A DNA stretch of 54,025 nucleotides from assembly GCA_017525875.1 (NCBI GenBank), contig JAFXSG010000023.1, positions 1 through 54,025 on the forward strand, in the 5' to 3' direction. This DNA is from Clostridia bacterium. Lineage in GTDB: Bacteria > Bacillota > Clostridia > Christensenellales > CAG-138. Numbering within the stretch: position 1 is the stretch's first letter; every line of letters begins with the position of its first letter. Position numbers and translations under genes: made by a program. The notes beneath the pieces were generated by a model that worked only from the letters and a program-made list of their open reading frames with translations, was not told the origin of the DNA and made no database searches. Shown here piece after piece: positions 16,175-23,971 of the stretch.

Positions 16175-16504
16175 TTAAACCTCCCTCTTCTCAAGTTTGA
16201 GATAATCACTATAATCAGTTTCGATGGAACGAAGCCCTGCGAGCATCGTCCCTAAGATAAGCTCCGCCTGCTCGAATTGTTTCCCTTGGACGGTTTTTTC
16301 GAGCATCAGGTGAAGCTCTCCGTCCGAAATATCAAGCGCGCACGGTGCTTTCACTACCTCCGTAATGCCGATCACAGCGGTTTGCGTGATCGCGGAGACT
16401 GCCGCGCAGACGATGTCCTCGCCCGCTTCGGCATAGCCCGTGTGACCGATCGCGTCGAACCCTACGAGCCTGCCGCGCTTACTCCAGACGGTGATCTCGG
16501 TCAT
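16175..16504 (-). CDS. prp: Ribosomal-processing cysteine protease Prp
   Basis: Small cysteine protease (109 residues) that trims the N-terminal extension of L27 in Firmicutes. The catalytic dyad is visible as H21 and C33 in [18 protein letters not shown]. It lies between rplU and rpmA, its usual place, and its substrate's cleavage motif is intact in the next gene. Confidence 0.94.
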   Translation of the reverse strand: MTEITVWSKRGRLVGFDAIGHTGYAEAGEDIVCAAVSAITQTAVIGITEVVKAPCALDISDGELHLMLEKTVQGKQFEQAELILGTMLAGLRSIETDYSDYLKLEKREV

Positions 16505-16515
16505 GTAATTACCTC

Positions 16516-16821
16516 TCAGCCGATTGAAAGGATCCTGACCTTGGTATAGGGCTGACGATGGCCTTGCTTTTTACGATAGTCCTTTTTGGGCTTATACTTG
16601 AAAACGACTACCTTCTTGCCCTTGCCATGCTCCAGCACCTCAGCCTTGGCGCAAACGCCTTCGAGAACGGGCTTGCCGATCTGAACGTTGTCGCCTTCAG
16701 CCATCATCAGTACGTCGAAATTGACGTTTGCACCGACCTCATTATCGAGCTTCTCGACCATGATCTCGCTGCCGACTTCGACCTTGTACTGCTTACCGCC
16801 GGTTACGATGATTGCGTACAT
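16516..16821 (-). CDS. rplU: 50S ribosomal protein L21
   Basis: Ribosomal protein of 101 residues binding 23S r[20 protein letters not shown] and [19 protein letters not shown] are the family signatures at the N- and C-terminal ends. GAGGAGGAT precedes the ATG. First gene of rplU-prp-rpmA, preceded by a structured leader and a near-consensus promoter. Confidence 0.97.
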   Translation of the reverse strand: MYAIIVTGGKQYKVEVGSEIMVEKLDNEVGANVNFDVLMMAEGDNVQIGKPVLEGVCAKAEVLEHGKGKKVVVFKYKPKKDYRKKQGHRQPYTKVRILSIG

Positions 16822-16912
16822 TAAAGTTTATCCTCCTCTTACCAGTCTCGCCCTTGTGGTGGATGCGGGAAAACCCCGGGCATCGCTTTAAAACCGTTTC
16901 GGAGCGGCTCAC
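16822..16912 (-). ncRNA. Probable L21 leader RNA (autoregulatory)
   Basis: The untranslated leader of about 90 bases contains a GATGC...GCATC stem with an inner GGG/CCC pair around a GTTTT loop (revcomp of 16859-16881) and the segment GACTGGTAAGAGGAGG leading into rplU. Firmicutes rplU leaders are known structured elements bound by a protein of the operon; assignment here is by position and fold, not by a covariance search. Confidence 0.6.
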
Positions 16913-16918
16913 CAAGTT

Positions 16919-16947
16919 ATTGTACTGCATCCGGCACGCTTTGTCAA
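16919..16947 (-). promoter_or_regulatory. Promoter of rplU-prp-rpmA
   Basis: TTGACA (16947-16942), a 17-base spacer, TACAAT (16924-16919) on the minus strand. It starts 23 bases after the plsX stop, with no terminator between, so read-through from the lipid operon is possible. Confidence 0.88.
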
Positions 16948-16969
16948 GCGGGATTTAACAAAACAGGGA

Positions 16970-18004
16970 TTATATTTTTTGTTCTGCGCTTTCGGCGGGC
17001 GTTATCGCGGCGATGGACTCAGCGATGCGGGCGTTCAGCTTTGCTCGGCACATCCTGTATGCCTGATCCATGCAGACGGCGACTGCTTCGCGGCTTGAAG
17101 CGCCGTGGCCTTTGACGACGGTCTTCTCGCAGCCGAGCAGAACGCTGCCGCCGTAATTCTGATAATCCATGAAATCCTTGAAGCCCATAAGCATATCCTT
17201 CATCATCAGCGCGCCGAGCTTGTAGCGAGCGGACTTGTTTATCTCGGACTTCAGTTTTTTCAGCATTTCAAGCGCGGTGCCCTCGGTGGTCTTGATAAGC
17301 ACGTTGCCCGCGAACCCGTCGCAGACGACGAGATCATATTTGCCTGTCAGCAGATCGCGGCTTTCCATGTTGCCCACGAAATTAATGCCCGGCGCGCCTG
17401 AAAGCAGCGGGAAGGCCTCCTTGCGGAGCTTGTCTCCCTTTTCGGTCTCGGTGCCGATATTCAGCATCGCTACGCGGGGACTGTCTATCCCGAACGCGCT
17501 TTCAAGGTAGCGGCTGCCCATGACGGCGAACTGAACGAGCTGCTCGGGAGTGATGTCTACGTTCGCGCCGCTGTCGCACACGCCGACTATACCGCCGCTC
17601 ATAGTGGGCAGTATCGGGCAGAAGGCCGGGCGGCGAATACCGCGGATCCTGCCGATGCGCAGCGTTGACGCGGCTACGAGCGCGCCTGTTGCACCTGTGG
17701 AGACGAGCGCGTCAACAGTCTCGTCTTCGCGAAGGAGGTTGATCGCGCGGATCATGGAGCTGTCCTTCTTGTGGCGGATCGCGTCGGTGGGCTTGTCCTC
17801 CCCCGTTATCATCTCCGGGGCATGGATGACCTCGATCCGGCTCGCCAATGCGCCCGCGTCCGAAAGCAGCGGAGTTATCGCGCTTTCGTCGCCGACAAAA
17901 ACGACGGCAAGATCGTCATGCCTGCGCATCGCGGCAAGGCCGCCGAGGGCGTTTGCATCGGGGCTGTGATCCCCGCCGAGACAGTCGACTGCTATTTTTA
18001 TCAT
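16970..18004 (-). CDS. plsX: Phosphate acyltransferase PlsX
   Basis: Peripheral membrane enzyme interconverting acyl-ACP and acyl-phosphate, the donor for PlsY in phosphatidic acid synthesis. The 344-residue product opens MIKIAVDCLGGDHSPDA and carries RPAFCPILPT, GANVDITPEQLVQFA and VCDGFAGNVLIKTTEG, all PlsX signatures. GGAG lies 8 bases before the ATG at 18004, better spaced than the ATG at 18010. It is the last gene of the DUF308-fakA-degV-GNAT-plsX run. Acyl-phosphate is also what FakA makes, so the operon joins exogenous and endogenous acyl supply. Confidence 0.95.
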   Translation of the reverse strand: MIKIAVDCLGGDHSPDANALGGLAAMRRHDDLAVVFVGDESAITPLLSDAGALASRIEVIHAPEMITGEDKPTDAIRHKKDSSMIRAINLLREDETVDALVSTGATGALVAASTLRIGRIRGIRRPAFCPILPTMSGGIVGVCDSGANVDITPEQLVQFAVMGSRYLESAFGIDSPRVAMLNIGTETEKGDKLRKEAFPLLSGAPGINFVGNMESRDLLTGKYDLVVCDGFAGNVLIKTTEGTALEMLKKLKSEINKSARYKLGALMMKDMLMGFKDFMDYQNYGGSVLLGCEKTVVKGHGASSREAVAVCMDQAYRMCRAKLNARIAESIAAITPAESAEQKI

Positions 18005-18006
18005 GG

Positions 18007-19137
18007 TCATATCTCCCCGTCAAGCTTTTTCACGTAGGAGCGCCTGCGCTTGTGAACGACCTGCCTGAAGCGCTTCCACTGGTTGAGTATCGCGTAATTG
18101 TTCTCGAGGTTGAGGTTCGTTTCGGCGTATTCGATGCCGTCCTCGCGGAGCATGCGCATGAGCCCTGCGGAGATGCAGGAACCGATGCCGCGGTTGGCGT
18201 ACTGCGGGTCTACGGCGATCAGGCCGAGGTCTATCACCTTCGGCTTTTTGATCGCGGAGAGCAGCCGGACGAGAGCGGCGGGAGTGAGACGCCCCTGCGA
18301 CTTCTGCACCGCTTTTGCGATGGACGGGAAGCAGATGCCGAGGCAGACGAGCCTGTTGTTTTCATCGAGGATGACAGCAACGTGTTTGAGGTCGATGATG
18401 AGCATAAAGTTGTCGATCATCATCTTTTTCATGCCGGGCGTGAACGGGACGGTGCCGTAGATGTTTTCATAGGCAACGTCGAGCAGCTCAAAGAACGCGT
18501 TGCCGTAGCGGTCGATGAAATTTCGAGTGTTCTTCGCCTCGCCGAAATGAAGGTTGTACCGCTTCATGATGTAGTCCGCGGTCTTTTCGAGGCGGCCGTC
18601 GTCGTCCTCGGGAAGGTAGATCTTGCTCTCGAGCCAGTCCACTTCCTTTTCATAGCCGCAGTTCTCGATCAGTTTGCCGTAATATTCGGCGTTGTACTGC
18701 TCCTCAAACGTGGAGAGCTGATCGAAGCCCTCGACGAGCAGGCCTTCCCTCTCAAGGTCGGAAAACCCGAGCGGGCCGCAGACGGTGTCCATGCCCTTTG
18801 ATATGGCCCAATCCTCGACTGCGGCGAACAGCGCGTCGGCAACGGCCTGATCGTCAATCGCATCGAATCGGGTGAAACGGACGCGGCGCTCGCTGTTCTT
18901 CGCGTTCGCGGCCTTCTGGAGGATGCCGCTGATCCTGCCGACCATCTTTTCGCCGTCGTAGGCATTGAAATAAACGGCCTCGCAGGTGTCGTTGTAGACG
19001 AAATCGGAACGGAAGATCTTCTTTTCGTCGCCGTAGAGCGGCGGGACGAAATACGGATTGTTTTTATACATTTTCAGCGGGAACTCAAGGAATTCCTTCT
19101 GCTGCTTTTTGGTGAGCGCCTCTTTGACTTCTATCAT
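18007..19137 (-). CDS. GNAT family acetyltransferase, YghO-like
   Basis: A 376-residue protein with the N-terminal block FLEFPLKMYKNNPYFVPPL typical of the YghO-like GNAT group and a C-terminal acetyl-CoA fold (IDLGLIAVDPQYANRGIGS, NLENNYAILNQWKRF). The substrate is unknown. An in-frame GTG at 19146 is possible, but AGGTGA spaced 5 bases from the ATG at 19137 is better. It ends 2 bases before plsX and follows degV by 12 bases, so it is embedded in the lipid operon and may act on lipid precursors; that is inference from context. Confidence 0.75.
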   Translation of the reverse strand: MIEVKEALTKKQQKEFLEFPLKMYKNNPYFVPPLYGDEKKIFRSDFVYNDTCEAVYFNAYDGEKMVGRISGILQKAANAKNSERRVRFTRFDAIDDQAVADALFAAVEDWAISKGMDTVCGPLGFSDLEREGLLVEGFDQLSTFEEQYNAEYYGKLIENCGYEKEVDWLESKIYLPEDDDGRLEKTADYIMKRYNLHFGEAKNTRNFIDRYGNAFFELLDVAYENIYGTVPFTPGMKKMMIDNFMLIIDLKHVAVILDENNRLVCLGICFPSIAKAVQKSQGRLTPAALVRLLSAIKKPKVIDLGLIAVDPQYANRGIGSCISAGLMRMLREDGIEYAETNLNLENNYAILNQWKRFRQVVHKRRRSYVKKLDGEI

Positions 19138-19149
19138 TCGTATCACCTT

Positions 19150-20019
19150 TTATCTGTGGATAGAATGGAAGCAGATGCCTGTCGCGTTCGGGCCGCAGTG
19201 TGCGCCGGCGGTCGGGTTGACGTCCACGATCTGGATATCGAGATCCTTGCCGAACTTTTCGATGAGCATGTTTTTGAGCTCGTTCACGATCTCGTCCGTG
19301 TCGGAGTTCGCGATGATGACCCTATGACCCTTCACGTTGTCGCCAAGCTCCACGACGTAGTTTATAAGCCTGTCCATCGCCTTCTGACGGCCCTTCTCCT
19401 TGCCGATGCTGACCATCTTGCCCTCCTCGTTCATGTATATGATCGGGCGGATGCCGAGCAGCGTGCCCATCGTGCCGGCGATGCCGGAGACCCTGCCGCT
19501 GTGCCTGAAGAAACGCAGATCGTCCGCGAAGAAATACACCGCGAAATGATCGGCCTCGCGCCTGCCCCACTCCACGAGTTCCTCGGCTGTTTTGCCTGCG
19601 AGATACATATCGCCGATTTCCTGGAGCATATTGAGGCTGATGATCGATATGCCCTTTGTATCTATCTCGTAGAATTTGCGCTCCGGGTACTTCTCCTGCA
19701 GTTCCCTGACGGCCTGATCCATGCTCTCGAACGTGGCGGACATGGCCCTTGAGAAATGGACGTAGAGGATGTCGTTCCCCTCGGCAAACACTGGCTCGAA
19801 GTAAGTGATGTAATTTTCCTTGTTGAGCGCGCTTGTGTTCGGAATAACGCCGCTCCTCAGCATATCGTAATAGGCGTGGCTGTCGAACTTATCAAAATCG
19901 ACGTAGGGGTAGACGGTCTTTCCGTCGATGCTGTAAGGCATGCTGATGAGCCTGTAACCGTATTTTGCGGCGATCTCCGGGGTGACGTCGGTATCGGTGT
20001 CTGTGAATAAAACGAGCAT
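19150..20019 (-). CDS. DegV family protein, probable fatty acid-binding FakB
   Basis: DegV proteins bind a single fatty acid and, as FakB, present it to FakA for phosphorylation. This 289-residue protein shows the two-domain DegV pattern: VLFTDTDTDVTPEIAAKYG at the N-terminus, FSRAMSATFESMDQA, and the C-terminal FFRHSGRVSGIAGTMGTLLGIRPI with PTAGAHCGPNATG. The N-terminal motif is DTDTD rather than the usual DS(T/S)xD, a departure. GGAGGG 4 bases before 20019 sets the start. It follows fakA by 16 bases, which supports the FakB role. Confidence 0.88.
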   Translation of the reverse strand: MLVLFTDTDTDVTPEIAAKYGYRLISMPYSIDGKTVYPYVDFDKFDSHAYYDMLRSGVIPNTSALNKENYITYFEPVFAEGNDILYVHFSRAMSATFESMDQAVRELQEKYPERKFYEIDTKGISIISLNMLQEIGDMYLAGKTAEELVEWGRREADHFAVYFFADDLRFFRHSGRVSGIAGTMGTLLGIRPIIYMNEEGKMVSIGKEKGRQKAMDRLINYVVELGDNVKGHRVIIANSDTDEIVNELKNMLIEKFGKDLDIQIVDVNPTAGAHCGPNATGICFHSIHR

Positions 20020-20035
20020 GATTCCCTCCAAAAAA

Positions 20036-21699
20036 TTATTCAAAAACGATGATATAATCGTAGATCGGCTGTCCGCCGTCTATAAGGATCACTTCTGTCC
20101 TGCGGAAGCGCTGTTTAAGCTCCGCTTCGAGCGCCTGCCTCTGCCCGTCGGCGGTATCTCTGCCGCAGAGGATGAGCATGATATCGTAGTCCCCCGCTCC
20201 GAGCTTGTCCGCAAGGGCGACGGCGGCAGCGTTCGCGGTCTTTTCGTCCGCATAAACGTCGTCCCCGACGAAGGAGATGTAATCCCCGAGGACGACGTTC
20301 ACTCCGTTCATAGTCGCGTTCCTCGAGGCCTTTGACACGGCGCCGGTGACGACGCTTTCGATGATCTCCCGCTGCTCCGCGATGATCTGCTCCGTATCGC
20401 CTGAGGAGGTGTCGAGCATCGAGATCGCGGCGTAGCCCTCGCCGACGGTCTTAGTGGGGATGATGCGGATCTCGGCCTTGTCGTAGAGCTCCGCCGCCTG
20501 CTTCGCTGTCAGGATCACGTTGCCGTTGTTCGGGAAAACGAGGATGGTATCGGCGTTGATCTCCCGGAACGCGCGGACGAAATCCTCCGCAGAGGGGTTC
20601 ATGGACTGGCCTCCCTCGATGACCCAGTCGACGCCGAGCGAATAGAAGGTGGTCTTGATTCCGTCGCCCGCCGCTACGCTGACGATGCCGTAACGCTTAT
20701 GCGGCTTCGGCGCGGGCGCGGAGAAGCGGTTCTCGACCTCGGATTCGTTGTGCTGAAGGGTCATGTTTTCGATCTTGAGGGTGAGGAACTCGCCGTAGTT
20801 CTGGCAATATTCGAGCACCTGACCCGGGTGCATCGTATGCACGTGCGCCTTGACGATGGAACCGTCCCTGAACGCGACGACGGACTCGCCGACGGAGTTC
20901 AGGTAGTCGATGAACGCGGGAAAATCGAAGGAATCTATATCGGTCTTCGCGCGCTGCAGGCGGAGCAGGAACTCCGTGCAGTAGCCGAAATCCAGCACGC
21001 TGTCCTCGGTGAACAGGGATACGTCGACGGCCTTTTGGGCGGCTTGCGGCTCCTCTTCGCCTTCGAACGCCTCGCCTTCGACCGCTCGGCGCATTCCCTC
21101 GGCTATATAGATGAAGCCCGCGCCGCCGCTGTCGACCACGCCGGATTCCTTTAGCACGGCAAGCAGCTCCGGAGTGCGGTCGAGCGAACGCTTGAGCTCC
21201 TGGGTGAAGTCGTAAAAATAGCTCTGGGCGGAGCTTGAGCCGGACAGCTTTTCGGCGGCGTAGCGCACCGCGTCCTTGTAAACGGTCAGGATAGTGCCCT
21301 CGACCGGAACGGAGACCGCACGGTAGGCTTCGTCCACGCCCAGCTCGAACGCGTGGCAGAGCGTTTTGAGGTCGCAGGTACGAGAGCCCTGAAGGCCGCG
21401 GGCGATGCCGGAGAATATCCTCGAAAGGATAACGCCCGAATTGCCGCGCGCGCCGAGCAGCATGCCCTTCGCGACGGCCTGAGCGACGGCGCCGAGATCT
21501 GCGTACTCGTCCGAATGGATCGCCTGCGCGCCGGAGTCGATGGTCATATACATATTGTCGCCCGTATCGCCGTCGGGATCGGGAAAACGTTCAGGTCGTT
21601 GACGATCTGGCGGTTCGCCTGAAGGTTCACCGCGCCGGAGCGTATCATGCTCGCATAGAGCTCGCCGTCGATGATATTGGTTTTAAGTCTTGCTTCCAT
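20036..21699 (-). CDS. fakA: Fatty acid kinase FakA/YloV (DAK2 domain), interrupted by a -1 frameshift
   Basis: ATP-dependent kinase that phosphorylates fatty acid held by FakB/DegV to acyl-phosphate. The gene starts at ATG 21699 (GGAG 6 bases upstream) with MEARLKTNIIDGELYASM and QIVNDLNVFP. It then leaves frame: the expected PDGDTGDNM, which binds the Mg-ATP, is encoded in the -1 frame and continues to 20036 with RGNSGVILSRIFSG and SGGAGFIYI. Reading through gives about 554 residues, the normal YloV length. Without a shift, translation stops at 21544 after 51 codons. The junction is the heptamer T TTC CCG (21586-21580). Either one C is missing from the C run (mutation or assembly error) or the ribosome slips. 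Confidence 0.85.
21580..21586 (-). other. Candidate -1 slippery heptamer in fakA
   Basis: On the minus strand the zero frame reads GTT TTC CCG ATC; the bases T TTC CCG fit X XXY YYZ. A -1 slip re-pairs TTC/CCG as TTT/CCC, and the next codon GAT opens D-P-D-G-D-T-G, exactly the conserved FakA motif. One missing C in the same run would look identical. Confidence 0.45.
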
Positions 21700-21711
21700 G
21701 ATTTGCTCCTA

Positions 21712-22299
21712 TCAGCCGTTCTTCGGATCGATAACGTCCGGATACTGGTTTTTGATGATCTTGACGGTGTAGATCACGACTACGAGGTTAAGGATGCCCT
21801 GGGTTATCAGCGCAATGCCGAGCATCGTCATGAGCGCCTTGGCGCTTTCCCACGGGTGGAACGCGATGATCACACCGAACGCCGCGGTGAGCACGGCGAC
21901 AACGACGATCAGCCACCACGCGGTGATGCCGAAGTTCTTTGCGTCGATAGCGATGCGGATGCGGAACAGCGCGTCGGCTACTATCGCGATGCCGAGCGCG
22001 ATCATCATCGCCGAAACGAGGTATGAGGGCTTGAGCAGCACGGCGATACCGAGTATCATCATCAGGATGCCGAACTGAAGATCGTACTGGAACGCAAGTC
22101 GGTAGAGATCCTTGGAAAAGTAGCCGACGAGCTTGATGACGCCGAAAACGATCATGGCGACGCCGAGGATGCTCCAGACAGCCTGGAGCGAAAGCTCGGG
22201 AAGGATAATAAAAACTGCCCCGATAACGCAAAAAACGATCGACATAACGATGTAGCCGATCTTCGCTATCTTCATCGGAGCAACGGAGCGCATTTTCAT
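21712..22299 (-). CDS. DUF308 (HdeD-like) membrane protein
   Basis: A 195-residue integral membrane protein with six hydrophobic segments in three similar hairpins (for example GYIVMSIVFCVIGAVFIILP, FGILMMILGIAVLLKP, LIVVVAVLTAAFGVIIAF), the DUF308/HdeD repeat pattern. Function is unknown in Firmicutes; HdeD is linked to acid resistance in enterobacteria. AAAGGA precedes the ATG. It ends 12 bases before fakA and is probably the first gene of the lipid operon. Confidence 0.82.
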   Translation of the reverse strand: MKMRSVAPMKIAKIGYIVMSIVFCVIGAVFIILPELSLQAVWSILGVAMIVFGVIKLVGYFSKDLYRLAFQYDLQFGILMMILGIAVLLKPSYLVSAMMIALGIAIVADALFRIRIAIDAKNFGITAWWLIVVVAVLTAAFGVIIAFHPWESAKALMTMLGIALITQGILNLVVVIYTVKIIKNQYPDVIDPKNG

Positions 22300-22389
22300 T
22301 TCGTTGATCCTTTGCCTTTGCCCTGCAAAGACACCCTTTCTGAATGATATTTGCCGTTTCGCGCAAGCAAAATTGATGCGATGGCTCGC

Positions 22390-22428
22390 TCAAAGGCAAA
22401 GCCATAAAGCTTGAAAACGTTTTTTCAA
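22390..22428 (-). CDS. Possible 12-residue leader peptide upstream of DUF308 gene
   Basis: A strong ribosome binding site AAAGGAG (22443-22437) lies 8 bases before a TTG that opens the short frame MKKRFQALWLCL, ending at TGA 22392-22390. It sits in the leader of about 165 bases of the DUF308-fakA operon, whose 276-base gap (22300-22575) holds no other recognisable gene. It could be a leader peptide or chance; no attenuator structure was identified. Confidence 0.25.
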   Translation of the reverse strand: MKKRFQALWLCL

Positions 22429-22471
22429 ACTTTTCACTCCTTTATATCAATTTTATTATAGAATAGCCGCG

Positions 22472-22499
22472 GTTATAGAAAAACGGGCAGTTCCGTCAA
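22472..22499 (-). promoter_or_regulatory. Promoter of the DUF308-fakA-degV-GNAT-plsX operon
   Basis: TTGACG (22499-22494), a 16-base spacer, TATAAC (22477-22472) on the minus strand. A second TATAAT at 22460-22455 lacks a good -35. Confidence 0.55.
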
Positions 22500-22575
22500 T
22501 TTTTCCAAAAACACGACAATGCGCGCCAAATGACCGAAATTCGGACAAACAGCACGCATTGCACAAAAATATATG

Positions 22576-23127
22576 TTATTTTGCTTCGGGCCGCATACCT
22601 TCCGCATACGCGGCAAGCAGTTCGCAGAAGCGGTGGATCCGCTCGTCGCTTATGCGCTCCATATCGCTGTTGACCCAGTCCATAGCCAGGCCGAAAAGCT
22701 GGCATTTGCAGAGCTTGTTCGTGAGCAGCCGGTCCTCTTCGGAGACCGACTTCCCGGCGAAAATATTGCCGGTGTACGCAGTGACGAGCTTTTCGCAGAC
22801 GTTCCAAAGATAGCCTTCGAGCAGTTCACGGTCCATGCAGCGGTAAACGTGCAGTACGGTCGATCTGTTCTTATCTGCGAAGTTCATGGCTTCGATAAAG
22901 CATTTTTCGACCGGATCGCTCGGAGTGTAGTCGGCGATCAGCTTGTCGGCCTCGTCCATCACGATCTCCTCGAGGAGGGTCGGAACGTCCTGAAAATGAT
23001 AGTAGAAGGAATTGCGGTTGATGCCGCATTCTTCGACGATATCGCGGACGGAGATCTTGTTCAAGGGCTTTTCGGAAAGCAGCTTCAGAAAAGCGTTCCT
23101 GATCGCGATCTTTGTGAAATTCGGCAT
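22576..23127 (-). CDS. TetR/AcrR family transcriptional regulator
   Basis: A 183-residue one-component regulator. The TetR helix-turn-helix spans about 8-52 (KIAIRNAFLKLLSEKPLNKI, VRDIVEECGINRNSFYYHF); the C-terminal ligand domain resembles the group also seen in dihydroxyacetone-kinase regulators. AAAGGAGGG precedes the ATG at 23127; the longer frame from 23184 overlaps the promoter. Located just upstream of the DUF308-fakA operon on the same strand, it is a candidate regulator of that lipid operon; no operator was identified. Confidence 0.85.
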   Translation of the reverse strand: MPNFTKIAIRNAFLKLLSEKPLNKISVRDIVEECGINRNSFYYHFQDVPTLLEEIVMDEADKLIADYTPSDPVEKCFIEAMNFADKNRSTVLHVYRCMDRELLEGYLWNVCEKLVTAYTGNIFAGKSVSEEDRLLTNKLCKCQLFGLAMDWVNSDMERISDERIHRFCELLAAYAEGMRPEAK

Positions 23128-23155
23128 GCCGTTCCCTCCTTTCTTCAACTGATTT

Positions 23156-23184
23156 ATTTTAGCATAATTCGAGCTTCGTTGCAA
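23156..23184 (-). promoter_or_regulatory. Promoter of the tetR-family gene
   Basis: TTGCAA (23184-23179), a 17-base spacer, TAAAAT (23161-23156) on the minus strand. The -35 lies 5 bases past the yunB stop. Confidence 0.75.
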
Positions 23185-23189
23185 GCCGC

Positions 23190-23879
23190 TCAGTCAGCTT
23201 CGGTCGGTATGAGGTTCAGCGCGTCTTCCATATTGCTCACGTCCGTATAGGCGTTCGGCACTCCGCCGATAACTATCGCCTCGCATACGGGCGAGGAACA
23301 GCTGACGGTGACGGTATGCGCGCTCGAGCCGACCATGACGCGAAGCTCGGCGGTGAGTTCGAGCTCCGCCGTGTAGCGCGTCTGATTGACGCCCGCAGCT
23401 TCGAATCTTGATGAAAACCTGCTCGTTACCGCGCCGAGAGGCTCGATCCCGGCCCGAACGGCCGCTCCCCTCCCGGCAAGCAGGGCGATGCGGCTCATGG
23501 TGCCGGCGGTGAGCGAAACGGTTATCTCATCTACGTTTTGGAGCTTCTCCTGCGCACGGCTTACGACGCTCGACGCGATCACGGAGAGCCTTGCGGAGTC
23601 TATATAAAGGAACGATACGCCGTCGGCGCCTGTCTGCTCCCGGGTCAGGCCCTCGGTAAGCCCGGACGAGCTGAGTTCGCGCATCGTTTCGAGGAAGGAA
23701 TCGTTGAGGAGCCTCGAAAAGATCCGCTTTGCACTCTCCTCGGCTGCGATCTCAAGCGGCTTCGCGGTCAGCGCGTTTGCAAGAATGAGCAGTAAAAGTA
23801 AGCCCGCAAGAGCTGCTGCCGCCGCCCGCCTTAGCTTCTTCTTTTTCAGCCTGCGTTCAATACGACCGATGTCTTCCAT
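23190..23879 (-). CDS. yunB: Sporulation protein YunB
   Basis: A 229-residue protein with a basic N-terminus, one transmembrane helix (about 20-38, AAAAALAGLLLLLILANAL) and the YunB domain (ILARVVSSAIV-like block around SVIASSVVSRAQEKL, FSSRFEAAGVNQTRYTAELE). YunB is sigma-E dependent in Bacillus subtilis and important for sporulation; its molecular role is not settled. GGAGGT 6 bases before 23879 supports the start MEDIGRIERR over the Met at 23912. It is divergent from the next membrane protein gene. Confidence 0.85.
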   Translation of the reverse strand: MEDIGRIERRLKKKKLRRAAAAALAGLLLLLILANALTAKPLEIAAEESAKRIFSRLLNDSFLETMRELSSSGLTEGLTREQTGADGVSFLYIDSARLSVIASSVVSRAQEKLQNVDEITVSLTAGTMSRIALLAGRGAAVRAGIEPLGAVTSRFSSRFEAAGVNQTRYTAELELTAELRVMVGSSAHTVTVSCSSPVCEAIVIGGVPNAYTDVSNMEDALNLIPTEAD

Positions 23880-23936
23880 GGCTGCACCTCCCATAAGCAG
23901 GCTATGCGGCAAGGCGCCCCGCGGTGAGCTTTACCG

Positions 23937-23965
23937 TTGAAAAAAAGGCAGACCTATGTTATAAT
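23937..23965 (+). promoter_or_regulatory. Promoter giving a probable leaderless mRNA
   Basis: TTGAAA (23937-23942), a 17-base spacer, perfect TATAAT (23960-23965). The ATG of the next gene begins only 6 bases later at 23972, so the predicted start of transcription coincides with the start codon. Confidence 0.78.
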
Positions 23966-23971
23966 CGCGGT

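Noticed and set aside
20036-21699. fakA as a decayed pseudogene
   Set aside because: Apart from one frame change the gene is full length with all motifs intact and sits in a well-spaced operon, so a sequence error, recent indel or frameshift event is more likely than decay.
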